A stretch of 64,000 nucleotides of DNA from Kumtagia sp963820075 (lineage in GTDB: Bacteria; Pseudomonadota; Alphaproteobacteria; Rhizobiales; Rhizobiaceae): positions 1 to 64,000 of the forward strand of contig CAWFYS010000013.1 of the NCBI GenBank assembly GCA_963820075.1. The letters run 5' to 3'. The notes under the pieces are model-generated. The model saw only the letters and a list, made by a program, of their open reading frames with translations. It was not told where the DNA came from and did no database searches. Within the stretch, counting starts at the first letter, position 1. Each line of letters begins with the position of its first letter. This document shows, one piece after another, positions 40,344 through 50,794 of the stretch. The position numbers were made by a program, and so were the translations under genes.

Positions 40344-40859
40344 GTGCCCATATCATATATCGCCCGGCGGCGGCTGAGCCGGCTGGTGCTGGTAGCCGCA
40401 CTTTCGCTGCATGCCGGGTTCACTTCCGCACAGGAGAGCAAGCCGCCCGAGCAGCCGGCTCCTCAGACCTGGACGCTGAACTGCTCCGGTGCGGCGGCGC
40501 AGTCGGAACTGGCGTGCACCTTGAGCCAGGTCCTCATCGTCAAGGACAGCAACAAGCGGATTCTGACAGCCGTCGTTGCAAGGCGCGACGGCAAGCTCAT
40601 GCTCGATCTCGGCCTGCCGCACGGCCTCAATCTGCCGAAGGGCGTCGACATCTGGATCGACGAGGCCGCACGAAAGACATATCCGATCGTCACCGCCGAT
40701 CAGAACGGAAGCTATGCGATGATCGCGCTCGACGAGGCGCTGATCGGCGCGTTGAAGAAGGGCAGCCTGCTCAATGTGGCCGTGACCGCCCATGCGGGAA
40801 ACGAGATTGTCCTGCAACTCTCCCTGACCGGCTTTTCGGCGGGCATCTCCCGGCTCTGA
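40344..40859 (+). CDS. IalB-family protein, intact paralog
   Basis: The 171-residue periplasmic protein has a GTG start at 40344 preceded by GAGGT. The signal peptide is short and normal (SRLVLVAALSLHAGFTSA). The mature domain carries CSG and LACTLS cysteines and WIDEAARKTYPIVTADQNG, as in the paralog at 39136, with only a few differences. IalB proteins were first linked to Bartonella invasion and are widespread, functionally unsettled proteins in Rhizobiales. It follows the autotransporter remnant and precedes groESL. Confidence 0.88.
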   Translation: MPISYIARRRLSRLVLVAALSLHAGFTSAQESKPPEQPAPQTWTLNCSGAAAQSELACTLSQVLIVKDSNKRILTAVVARRDGKLMLDLGLPHGLNLPKGVDIWIDEAARKTYPIVTADQNGSYAMIALDEALIGALKKGSLLNVAVTAHAGNEIVLQLSLTGFSAGISRL

Positions 40860-40961
40860 GCGGCGCGCCCCGCCCGGCCGAGGCTGAACTCCGATCAGGT
40901 GGCATTGGATTTGTCACGCGGCCGCCCGAGAGGCCTGAACAGGTGCGAGAAATCATGAGCG

Positions 40962-40986
40962 TAGCACTCCGCCGGATCGAGTGCTA
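40962..40986. promoter_or_regulatory. CIRCE operator (HrcA binding site)
   Basis: TAGCACTC, nine bases, GAGTGCTA: eight of the nine bases of each CIRCE arm are present and symmetric. It lies 165 bp upstream of groES, the usual place in alphaproteobacteria. HrcA repression relieved by heat shock is the established mechanism; hrcA is not in the window. Confidence 0.93.
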
Positions 40987-41150
40987 AAATTTCCACGCGG
41001 CCTCTTGAAACTCGAAATGCCGTAAACCAGATCGTTTTTGCGGGCGGCGATTGGGTCGCGCGCGCCCCGCGCCCAACCAAGTTCCGTCGTAGCTTCGGAT
41101 CGGGAGCGGAGGAGAATTCAAGACGCTGGCTGTATCACGAGGAGGACATC

Positions 41151-41465
41151 ATGACGTTCCGTCCGTTGCACGACCGTATCCTGGTCCGCCGCATCGAGGC
41201 CGAGGAGAAGACGGTCGGCGGCATCATTATTCCCGACACGGTTAAGGAAAAGCCGCAGCAAGGCGAGGTCATCGCCGCCGGCCCTGGCGCGCGCGACGAC
41301 AGCGGTCAGCTCAGACCGCTCGATGTAAAGGCGGGCGACCGCATTCTTTTCGGCAAATGGTCCGGCACCGAAATCAAGCTCGATGGCGAGGATCTCCTGA
41401 TTATGAAGGAGGCCGACGTTTTGGGTGTGATGGAGGTGGAGGCACACGCGAAGAAGGCCGCCTGA
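41151..41465 (+). CDS. groES: Co-chaperonin GroES
   Basis: Co-chaperonin lid for GroEL: 104 residues with the conserved start FRPLHDRILVRRIEAEEKT, the mobile loop VGGIIIPDT and the end EDLLIMKEADVLGVME. The ATG at 41151 follows a GAGGAGG sequence eight bases upstream. CIRCE lies upstream and groEL follows after 195 bp. Confidence 0.97.
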   Translation: MTFRPLHDRILVRRIEAEEKTVGGIIIPDTVKEKPQQGEVIAAGPGARDDSGQLRPLDVKAGDRILFGKWSGTEIKLDGEDLLIMKEADVLGVMEVEAHAKKAA

Positions 41466-41660
41466 CGACGGCCTGTTGAGTTTCACGCAATGGCGGCCTG
41501 CAAATGACGCGCTTTTCTGCGCTTCCGGTGCGCAAGTACCAGTACGTACATTCCGCTCCGGTGCTCGAAAGCCGCCATTTTCGGCTCGCCCCGGCCTAAA
41601 TCTCAGCAGACCCTTCAGGCCGCAACCGTCCACAAACAATGCACAGGAAGGAGTAGTCAG

Positions 41661-43289
<1,629 letters not shown>

Positions 43290-43301
43290 GCTGCGACATG
43301 G

Positions 43302-43329
43302 ATGTCCGCGCCGGTTGCGGCGCGGACAT
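43302..43329 (+). terminator. Hairpin after groEL
   Basis: ATGTCCGCGCC, a short loop, and GGCGCGGACAT form an 11-bp perfect stem starting 12 bp after the groEL stop. Only TT follows, so it is a strong hairpin but a weak classical Rho-independent terminator. Confidence 0.6.
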
Positions 43330-43362
43330 TTCATATCTGATGACGTACCCGCTCGGTCCAGG

Positions 43363-44208
43363 TCACGCCGCTTGGGGCCAGGACGAACGCCGGGTGCGGA
43401 ACAAGTCACAGCATTCCAGGTGCTCGGCGACAAGCGGGCTGACCATCAAAGGGTCCGTCAGGAGCGCCATATGTCCTGCGCCGGGGATCATTGTCAGGCG
43501 CGCCCGTGGAAGCGCCTCCGCCACCATTTCGGTAACGCGCAAGCTTGCGGCAGGGCTTTCCAACGCCATCAGCACGCGCGTCGGACGTTGCAGCATGTTC
43601 AGGCGCGTCAGCGGCCACGTCGCCCGCAGCGTCGCGGCAAGACTTGCCGAGACACATCGAGCCTGACGCGCGAAGCCCCCCCTCGGACCAGGGCCGCTCC
43701 TGTCCCAAGTGCCGCCGCCGCAAAAATAATCGACATAGGCACGCGTCGCGCCGGCTGCGTCGCCGGCTTCGACAGATCGGGCCATGCGCTCGGCCAGATC
43801 CGACAGTTCCACGAACAATGCCTGGTCGGCGGCGCCGCCGTCACGCAACAGATGGAACACCGCCGGTTCGATCAATGTAAGGCTGCGGACCAGGTCGGGC
43901 CGCGACATTGCGATTTCCAACGCGATGGCGGCGCCGATCGAATGGCCGACAATGTGCATCGGTTCGCCATCGATGGCCATCAGGCCGATGATCCGCTCGG
44001 CGGTCTCCGCCGCATCGCGGACGGACTGCGAACAGGCCGAGCCGTGACCCGGCAGGTCCGGCGCGATGACGGTGCAGCCGTCTCCCAGATGGTCGGCCAG
44101 ACTTTGCCATTGGCGGCTGGAACCTGCCGCGCCGTGAAGCGCCAGCACAGGCGAGCGATCCCCGGCCAGCGCCGGAAGCACGGCTTCCTGTTCAACCCTT
44201 GAAGTCAT
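43363..44208 (-). CDS. Alpha/beta hydrolase
   Basis: The 281 residues have an oxyanion-hole HGAAGSSRQW, the nucleophile elbow GHSIGAAIAL (Ser), an Asp after strand 6 and the catalytic His in IPGAGHMALL. It resembles small esterase/lactonase-like hydrolases of the 3-oxoadipate enol-lactonase type, but the substrate is unknown. There is no signal peptide. It overlaps the DUF1127 gene upstream by 17 bases and converges on groEL. Confidence 0.85.
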   Translation of the reverse strand: MTSRVEQEAVLPALAGDRSPVLALHGAAGSSRQWQSLADHLGDGCTVIAPDLPGHGSACSQSVRDAAETAERIIGLMAIDGEPMHIVGHSIGAAIALEIAMSRPDLVRSLTLIEPAVFHLLRDGGAADQALFVELSDLAERMARSVEAGDAAGATRAYVDYFCGGGTWDRSGPGPRGGFARQARCVSASLAATLRATWPLTRLNMLQRPTRVLMALESPAASLRVTEMVAEALPRARLTMIPGAGHMALLTDPLMVSPLVAEHLECCDLFRTRRSSWPQAA

Positions 44209-44428
44209 GACTCAGCCCCTCTTCTCGACGCGGACCATCGACCACCGATCGGACGGCGTATCGCGTGATGCCCATGTCCCTCAGTATGTAATCGTCCAGA
44301 CTTTCCAGATCGCGTTTCGCTACCCGGCGCGCGCCGGATTTGCGGCAGGCGCGCCAAAGCGCGGTCAAATATGTCGGCAGCGCACTTCCGGCGCCGCGCC
44401 TGGACAATTCCGAGGTCAGCGTGGACAT
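44192..44428 (-). CDS. DUF1127-domain small protein
   Basis: The 78 residues start MSTLTSELSRRGAGSALPTY; I chose the ATG at 44428, since the longer frame has no similarity. The C-terminal part RVAKRDLESLDDYILRDMGI is the DUF1127 signature. Small DUF1127 proteins in alphaproteobacteria have been linked to RNA turnover and stress or phosphate responses. It leads a two-gene unit with the hydrolase. Confidence 0.8.
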   Translation of the reverse strand: MSTLTSELSRRGAGSALPTYLTALWRACRKSGARRVAKRDLESLDDYILRDMGITRYAVRSVVDGPRREEGLSHDFKG

Positions 44429-44859
44429 GTGGCACTCCCATTGGTTGGCGTCCCCCCGCAGGGCGGTGCGCACCGTCTACTACAGGGATGTATCGCCGGT
44501 TTTTCCGGAGACATGGAAAATTGTTTCGATTGTTTCAGGACCGCGGCAACGGACCCGCTTCGATGGCATTCGCGAAGCGCTTCGCGTGCACATCTGTCAC
44601 GTTCGCGGTAGGGTGGAAGCAGTTCGGTTCGACCCCTGCCGCCGTGCCGCAGTTTCCGATCCTACGTTGAGGAAGTCCGGATGGCAGTGAAACGGGCCTT
44701 TGGATGATGCGCGTCGGCGATTCCATAGCCGGCTTGGCGAACCATGGATTCGAAGCAGAAGAGCAAACGCTGGCAAGACCGGAATTCTCCGGCGCCTGAA
44801 ATTCGACTGAAACAAGCAGGACCTACTATCCGGCTTCCCACCTGGTAGCGAGTGGCGAC
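44429..44859. other. Divergent intergenic region
   Basis: The 431 bp lie between the DUF1127 gene (leftward) and the sensor kinase gene (rightward). No gene or clear repeat is recognised; promoters for both directions are expected here. Confidence 0.4.
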
Positions 44860-47800
44860 ATGCATACAGGTTACGCCCTATTCGACAGCGATGAACATCT
44901 GATCGATTCCAATCTTTACAGGGGCGTTCAGTCTCAGCCGCGCGAAGCAACAACGATGAATTGCACCGCCGTCGTTGCCGACTTCCTCTCAAGGCTGAAG
45001 ACCTATGACGGATTGCCGGTGGAACTTGATGCGGAATTTCTCGCGCGCGCCGCGACGCGCTGGAAAAACACCGACATGGCGCCGGTCGAAGCCGAGACGC
45101 TCGACGGCGGATGGAAGCTGTTGACGGCGCATCCGCGGCCGGAAGGAGGAACGGCTCTCGTAAGCATCGACATTACCGAAATGAAGCGCGCACAGATCGC
45201 CCATGCCGAAAACATGGAGATATTCCGCTGCATCACCGACAGTCATCCGCTGCCTGTCTGGGTGGTCGACGAAGAGAGCAGGCAGATACTCTACGAAAGC
45301 CTGGACGCCTCGAATCTGCTTGGCCGCAAGTGGCAGCCGCAAGAGCGGCAATATCTCACCGATCACTATGTGAAGCCGGATGAATTCGAAGAAATAAGGT
45401 TGTTGCTTGGCGGCACGGAGATCGTGCGCGATCACGAAATTCAGCTCAGGCGCATGGACGGATCGGTCGTCTGGTGCTCGACCAACTGCCGGCGCGGCTT
45501 CTATTCCCGGCGTCCGGCGCTCATCATCGGCGTGTTGGATATCACCGAGCGCAAGCAGCGCGAGGATCTCTTCGGCTTCCTGATAAGAAACCATCCGCTT
45601 CCGGTCTGGATGTGCGATGCCGCCACCGGAGAGATAATCTACCAGAGCGATGCCGCCGACCGGCTGCTGGGCCTGAGCAAACGGAACGGCGCGCAGCGCC
45701 TAGCCGATTGCTTTGTCGACCGCGAACAATACGACGTCCTGGTCCGGGAACTCATGGAGAACGGATCGGTCGAAAATCGCGAGGCCCGTCTGAGGAAATC
45801 GGACGGACAGGAAGTCTGGGCAATGGGCAACCTGCGGGTCGTGACGTTCCAGGGACGCCGGGTGGTCCTTGCGGGTGTGGCGGACGTAACGAAACAGAGG
45901 CAGCACGACGGCGAAATCGCGCTGGCGCGCGAGATGCTTGCCAACGCAGTCGAGTCGCTCACCGAGGGCTTCGCGCTCTACGATGAAGACCACCGTCTGG
46001 TGATGTGCAACAGCAGCTACCGCGAACTGAACGGCCCGATCCGGGACATCATCAAGCCTGGCGTCGAATGGGGCGAAGTTCTTCGCGAATCGGTGCGGCG
46101 CGGCGTCTATCCCGACGCGATCGGCCAGGAAGAGGAATGGATACAGGAGCGCATCCGGAACCGCACCGAATTTCACGGCACATACGAGGTCAATCTCGGC
46201 AACGGCACATGGCACCTGGCATCGATTCATCCGACCGATCTCGGCGGATTTGTCGTGACGCGTACCGACATCTCCGAAAGCAAGAAGGCCGAGGCGGCCG
46301 AACGCGAGGCCACCGCCCTCATGAGGCAGGTGCTCGACGCCTGTCCCGCGCCGACGCGCATGACGACCATCGAGGGAGAAACGCTGTATCGCAATCCGGC
46401 GAGTTGGAGGCTCTATGGCGACCGGCCGAAGATCACGGACTATTATGTGCATCCGAACGACAGCCGGACGCTGATGGGCAGCTTGCTCGAAAAGGGCCAT
46501 ATCGACGATTTTCGGGTGCAGCAATACGACGCCAGTGACGCTGTGTTCTGGGGTTCTGTTTCCGCTCGGCTCATCGACTTCCAGGGACGGCAGGTGGTTG
46601 TCGCCACCACCACCAACATCACCGACATGATCGACGCGCAGGAACAGACGCGGCAGGCAAACGACCGGCTGATCGACGCGATCGAGTCGCTGGCCGAGGG
46701 TTTCGCTCTCTATGACAAGGATGATTGCCTTGTGCTGGCCAACAGCCGGTACCGGCAGATGCATGCCAAGAGCGCCGACGCTCTTGTCCCGCGCGTCAAC
46801 TGGTTCGACTTTCTGCGCGTTACGGCGGAGCGCAACCAGTTCCCGGTGCCTCGCGGCAAGCTGGACGAGTGGCTGGCCGAGCGGGCGAAGGACCGGCGTG
46901 AATTTCGGCAGCAGGAGTTTCGGCACACGGATGGCGGCTGGTTCTTCGTCTCCAATTGCCCGACCCGTGAGGGAGGGTTCGTCGTCACCCGCGTCGACAT
47001 CACGGAGCGCAAGCGGGCGGAACTGGCGGCGAAGGAAGCCGACGAACTGGTGCGCAAGGTCCTGGAAGCCTGCCCGGTCAACATCCAGATGACGCGGGCG
47101 CATGATGGAAAGCTGCTCTATCGCAGCCCCGCCACGCTTGAACTTCTCGGCGAGGTGGAAAGCGCGGTCGAGTATTACGTCAATCCGATGGATCGCCGGC
47201 AATATGTCGAGCGGCTGTTGAGGGAAGGGTTGGTCGACGAGTTCGAGACCCAGCTCAAGCGCAAGGATGGCGAGCCATGCTGGTGCTCGATTTCCTCGCG
47301 GCTGATCGACTTCAAGGGCGAGAAGGTCATCGTCTCGCATACTTACGACCTCTCGGACCGTATCGAAATGGAGCGGGAACTGGAGCGGCAGCGCGAGACC
47401 CTGCACCAGAATGAAAAGATGTCGGCGCTGGGCGGCTTGCTGGCGGGCGTGGCCCACGAATTGAACAATCCGCTGTCGGTCGTCCTCGGCTTGTCCCTGA
47501 TGATGAAGGAGGCCGCAACGGAGCCCAAGACAGCCGAACGCGCCGACAAGATCAGCAAAGCCGCCGAGCGGTGCGCGCGCATCGTCAAGACCTTCCTGGC
47601 CATGGCAAGGCAGCAGCCGACGCGAACCTCCAACGTGGCGATGGACGATGTCATATCGGCAGCCATCGAGGTGGCGGCCTATTCGATCCGGTCGTCCGAC
47701 ATCGAGCTTTCGGTCAGGCTGGAGCCGAACCTGCCGCTGATCTGGGCCGACCCGGATCAGCTCAGTCAGGTTCTCATCAACCTCCTCGTCAATGCCGAAC

Positions 47801-48501
47801 ATGCATTGCACGACTGGAAGGGCCGACGGACGATAGCGGTCTCCACGCAGTTCCACGCCAAGAGCGGCAGCGTCATCGTCAAGGTGGCCGATACCGGCCC
47901 GGGCATACCGAAGGAGATCGTCTCGCGCATTTTCGAACCGTTCTTCACGACCAAGGAGGTCGGCGCCGGAACGGGAATCGGGCTGTCGTTCTGCGACCGC
48001 ATCGTCCAGTCTCATGGCGGAACCGTGCGCGTCGAGACGGCGGTGGGCGGCGGTTCCACTTTCATTGTGTCGCTGCCTGCCTCGAACCGGCCCGCGCCCG
48101 ACAGCGAGGTCGCGAGCTACGCTCCGGTGGGGTCGAACGGACTGCGCTGCCTGGTTGTGGACGACGAAAGCGAGGTCGCGGACCTCATCGCCGAGGTGCT
48201 TACGCAGGACGGTTTCAACGTGACCGTCGCGCGATCCGGCGAGGAAGCGCTGCGACAATTGGAAAGAAATACGTTTGCGCTTATACTCAGCGATCTGAAG
48301 ATGCCGAATATCGATGGCCGGCGTATGTTTGAATATATTTCAGACCGCTTTCCGGGATATGTAGAAAGACTTGCGTTCCTGACGGGCGACACGATCAGCC
48401 CGGACGCGCAAGTGTTTCTGCGTACGTCACGACGACCATATCTCGAAAAGCCGGTCAAACCTGACGATCTCCGTGCATTCATCTCGAAATTGGTTCACTA
48501 A
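44860..48501 (+). CDS. Soluble multi-PAS hybrid sensor histidine kinase
   Basis: The 1213 residues have no membrane helix. An N-terminal truncated PAS (GYALFDSDEHLIDSN) is followed by alternating PAS types: ITDSHPLPVWVVDEESRQ (about 125), FLIRNHPLPVWMCDAATG (245), AVESLTEGFALYDEDHR (365), VLDACPAPTRMTTIEG (490), AIESLAEGFALYDKDD (610) and VLEACPVNIQMTRAHDG (735). Then come a HisKA domain with GVAHELNNPL (His866), a HATPase domain with DTGPGIPKEIVSRIFEPFF and GTGIGLSF, and a receiver with phospho-acceptor Asp1145 in LILSDLKMPN. It is followed by an OmpR-type regulator, its probable partner. The signal is unknown; cytoplasmic redox, gas or metabolite sensing is typical. Confidence 0.93.
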   Translation: MHTGYALFDSDEHLIDSNLYRGVQSQPREATTMNCTAVVADFLSRLKTYDGLPVELDAEFLARAATRWKNTDMAPVEAETLDGGWKLLTAHPRPEGGTALVSIDITEMKRAQIAHAENMEIFRCITDSHPLPVWVVDEESRQILYESLDASNLLGRKWQPQERQYLTDHYVKPDEFEEIRLLLGGTEIVRDHEIQLRRMDGSVVWCSTNCRRGFYSRRPALIIGVLDITERKQREDLFGFLIRNHPLPVWMCDAATGEIIYQSDAADRLLGLSKRNGAQRLADCFVDREQYDVLVRELMENGSVENREARLRKSDGQEVWAMGNLRVVTFQGRRVVLAGVADVTKQRQHDGEIALAREMLANAVESLTEGFALYDEDHRLVMCNSSYRELNGPIRDIIKPGVEWGEVLRESVRRGVYPDAIGQEEEWIQERIRNRTEFHGTYEVNLGNGTWHLASIHPTDLGGFVVTRTDISESKKAEAAEREATALMRQVLDACPAPTRMTTIEGETLYRNPASWRLYGDRPKITDYYVHPNDSRTLMGSLLEKGHIDDFRVQQYDASDAVFWGSVSARLIDFQGRQVVVATTTNITDMIDAQEQTRQANDRLIDAIESLAEGFALYDKDDCLVLANSRYRQMHAKSADALVPRVNWFDFLRVTAERNQFPVPRGKLDEWLAERAKDRREFRQQEFRHTDGGWFFVSNCPTREGGFVVTRVDITERKRAELAAKEADELVRKVLEACPVNIQMTRAHDGKLLYRSPATLELLGEVESAVEYYVNPMDRRQYVERLLREGLVDEFETQLKRKDGEPCWCSISSRLIDFKGEKVIVSHTYDLSDRIEMERELERQRETLHQNEKMSALGGLLAGVAHELNNPLSVVLGLSLMMKEAATEPKTAERADKISKAAERCARIVKTFLAMARQQPTRTSNVAMDDVISAAIEVAAYSIRSSDIELSVRLEPNLPLIWADPDQLSQVLINLLVNAEHALHDWKGRRTIAVSTQFHAKSGSVIVKVADTGPGIPKEIVSRIFEPFFTTKEVGAGTGIGLSFCDRIVQSHGGTVRVETAVGGGSTFIVSLPASNRPAPDSEVASYAPVGSNGLRCLVVDDESEVADLIAEVLTQDGFNVTVARSGEEALRQLERNTFALILSDLKMPNIDGRRMFEYISDRFPGYVERLAFLTGDTISPDAQVFLRTSRRPYLEKPVKPDDLRAFISKLVH

Positions 48502-48539
48502 AGCAAAATTTCCGATTTCGGAATCGGTCGGTTTGCTTT
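48500..48539 (+). terminator. Hairpin directly after the sensor kinase
   Basis: AAAGCAAA and TTTGCTTT form an eight-base perfect pair, with an inner GATT/AATC pair. The hairpin starts at the kinase stop codon and TTTTGC follows. It could end or attenuate transcription before the response regulator. Confidence 0.5.
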
Positions 48540-48552
48540 GACTTTTGCTTCC

Positions 48553-48597
48553 GCATCGCTTTTGCCGAATACCGGGTTCCACTTTTCGGCGCGATGC
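48553..48597. repeat. Rhizobial-type intergenic palindrome
   Basis: GCATCGC, TTTGCCGAA, then TTTTCGG and GCGATGC form an imperfect hairpin. Elements with this GCATCGC-AAAAGTGG-ACCGG pattern are very common between genes in Mesorhizobium and relatives. Any upstream start for the response regulator would lie inside this repeat, which argues for the TTG start at 48677. Confidence 0.65.
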
Positions 48598-48676
48598 TCT
48601 AAATTGCAAGGCGCTGTTTTGTAAGTTCGGCACTGCGGGTTCGATCTTGCTTACCTCTCTTGCTGGAACAGAACCC

Positions 48677-49378
48677 TTGAAACCGAACGCGCATATCGTT
48701 GTTTGCGACGATGAACCGGACGTCAGGGAAACCGTCGCCGAGTATCTGCGCGGCAAGGACTTCAGCGTAACGGCGGTTGACGGAGGGGTGGCGCTGAGGG
48801 CGATCATCGCGCGGCAGCATGTCGATGTCGTCATTCTGGATCTTCGGATGCCCGGCGAGGATGGCCTGTCCCTGGCGCGGCATCTGCGCGAGCGTTCCGG
48901 CGTCGCCATCATCATGCTGACCGGCTCGACGGAAGTTATCGACCGGGTCGTCGGGCTGGAAGTCGGCGCGGACGACTACGTTGCAAAGCCCGTCGATCTG
49001 CGGGAATTGCTGGCCCGCGTGAAGGCCGTCCTGCGCCGGACTTCGGGCAGGGAGTCGAGCACGGGAGCGACTGGCGTTTCCAAGGTCGAGTTCGGCCGGT
49101 GCGTTCTGGACCTGGAAACGCACAAGCTGTTTGGTTCGAACGGCGCCGAAATCGCCATCACGCCCATGGAGTTCAGTCTCCTCAAGGCCTTCGCGGGGCA
49201 TCGCGGACGCATTCTCAATCGGGACCAACTGCTCGAACTCGCGCATGACAGGAGTTCGGACCCGTTCGACCGAAGCATCGATATACGCATTTCCCGCCTC
49301 AGGAAGAAGATAGAACGCAATCCGTCGAAGCCCGAGGTGATCAGGACGATCCGCGGCGTCGGCTATCTGTTTTCGTGA
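48677..49378 (+). CDS. OmpR-family response regulator
   Basis: The 233 residues have a receiver domain (HIVVCDDEPDVRETVAEYL, phospho-acceptor Asp55 in VVILDLRMPGEDG, MLTGST and DDYVAKPVD) followed by a winged-helix DNA-binding domain (ITPMEFSLLKAFAGHRGRIL and DRSIDIRISRLRKKIE). I chose the TTG at 48677, because upstream starts fall in the palindromic repeat. It lies 175 bp after the hybrid kinase and is its likely output. Confidence 0.93.
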   Translation: MKPNAHIVVCDDEPDVRETVAEYLRGKDFSVTAVDGGVALRAIIARQHVDVVILDLRMPGEDGLSLARHLRERSGVAIIMLTGSTEVIDRVVGLEVGADDYVAKPVDLRELLARVKAVLRRTSGRESSTGATGVSKVEFGRCVLDLETHKLFGSNGAEIAITPMEFSLLKAFAGHRGRILNRDQLLELAHDRSSDPFDRSIDIRISRLRKKIERNPSKPEVIRTIRGVGYLFS

Positions 49379-49559
49379 GGTTCGCTTTCGAAAAAAATCG
49401 GGACTGCGTCTCGGCGCGGGCCCTTCACGTTTCGGTGGAGACGCCGGAGCCGGCGCCTCCACCGCAGCCAAATTCGGCGATCACATTACTTCGCGAGGTC
49501 TTGATCGTTTTCGCGGCCGCGATCTCTCTGCGGCGCTTGTGGCGGAGCAGCGGAATTGC

Positions 49560-50517
49560 TCATCTCGACCGCTGTCGTTGGGCTGAGAGGCGCGCGTTGT
49601 CGGCGGAGTCGATCGTCGCACGCCACTTGGGTAATGCGTCGATCAGATCGATCAGCGTGTCGCGCTTCGCTTTCTGATCGTTCTCCTTGAACTTTGTCGT
49701 CGACAAGTTGCTGTGCCCGCGAAATCAGGTCGTCGGTATCAGGCAGGCTGGCGACCGTCCTTTCGATTTCCGCGACCGACTGGGCGCGCTTCACCGCGTC
49801 GGGGTCGGATTCCCCCGGGCGTGCGCCGAAATAGAAGCCGATCATGGCCGCCAGTATCGTGGACAGCATGGTGAGGATTTGCTTGGAGACATCCTCGGCG
49901 AGGCGATTGTCTAGGCGGGGGAACAGAAGCACATCGTAACGAGGCTCGCCGGGTCCGGCCGCGCCGGCCGGCGGGGCCGGCGGCGTTGCGGGCGGCGGCG
50001 GAGGCTGTCCCGCAGCGGGTGCTGGCGGGCCCGCGGAGGGTTCCGGCGGGGTCAAGACAAACGCAGACGGCCTGATTGCCAGAACGCCATCCGTCGACGG
50101 TGTGGCATTTATGAAGTCTCGGGCGTCTTCAAGCGGCAGATTCATGGCAAGTGTCAGCGGATTCTCTCTATCGACGACATAATTGCCTTTGCTGCTTGTC
50201 AGGAGATAGCTTGCCAGAACGCCGACGATGACGATGAAAGCCATCGTCAGGATCGCCCTGACAGACCCTTCCGGTAGTCCGAACGCCTGTTTTGGGTCCA
50301 GTATTCCGATCCAGCTCGAAATCAGGCTGAAGATCGAGATAAGGCCAAGAAATCCGCCGAGGCCGAGCAGGATAAGCAACGCGACCGCCCCGAACCCGTC
50401 CTGATCCGGGAATGCAAGCACGTGATAAAAGACATACCCAACGCTGAGCGCCAACGCTACGCCGGCTAGCATGCAGCCCAGGACGATTAGAAAATTGATA
50501 ACCGGATTAATATTCAA
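49560..50517 (-). CDS. Membrane protein of unknown function, C-terminal frame corrected
   Basis: Three N-terminal membrane helices (for example VINFLIVLGCMLAGVALALS and AILTMAFIVIVGVLASYLL) are followed by a Pro/Ala-rich linker, a fourth helix (LSTILAAMIGFYFGA) and a charged helical tail. The uncorrected frame runs on to 49486 as Arg-rich nonsense. Dropping one base in the three-base run at 49693-49695 gives VDDKFKENDQKAKRDTLIDL and a natural stop at 49560. I do not recognise the family. It stands alone between the response regulator and the sugar-uptake region. Confidence 0.65.
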
Positions 50518-50794
50518 ATCACCCTCCCTGCAAAAACCGATATACGGCCGATAATAACATTGTTCTTAATTAGTGCAATACAATTGAAATAATACATTAA
50601 ACGTTGAGAAGCGTTACGGGCGCGGCAAGAATAAGACAACAAGTTGTGCATTGCAGTATGGAACAGATGGCAAGCCGTCGTGATGGCGAGAGGTCGGCGC
50701 GAGCAGTTTCCGATGCGTTCGCGCCCCCGGAAAGCGCCTGCCGTCCGGCCGGCGCGCCGCCATCGGCCAAAAAAAGGGGCGCAGGTGGTTCAGA

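Noticed and set aside
44340..44690. A 116-codon plus-strand frame upstream of the sensor kinase
   Set aside because: It overlaps the DUF1127 gene in antisense and has no supporting motif.
45700..48258. An 852-codon open frame on the minus strand inside the sensor kinase gene
   Set aside because: It is the antisense frame of a high-GC gene. The plus strand encodes clear PAS, HisKA and receiver motifs, and the antisense protein has no recognisable fold or start signal.
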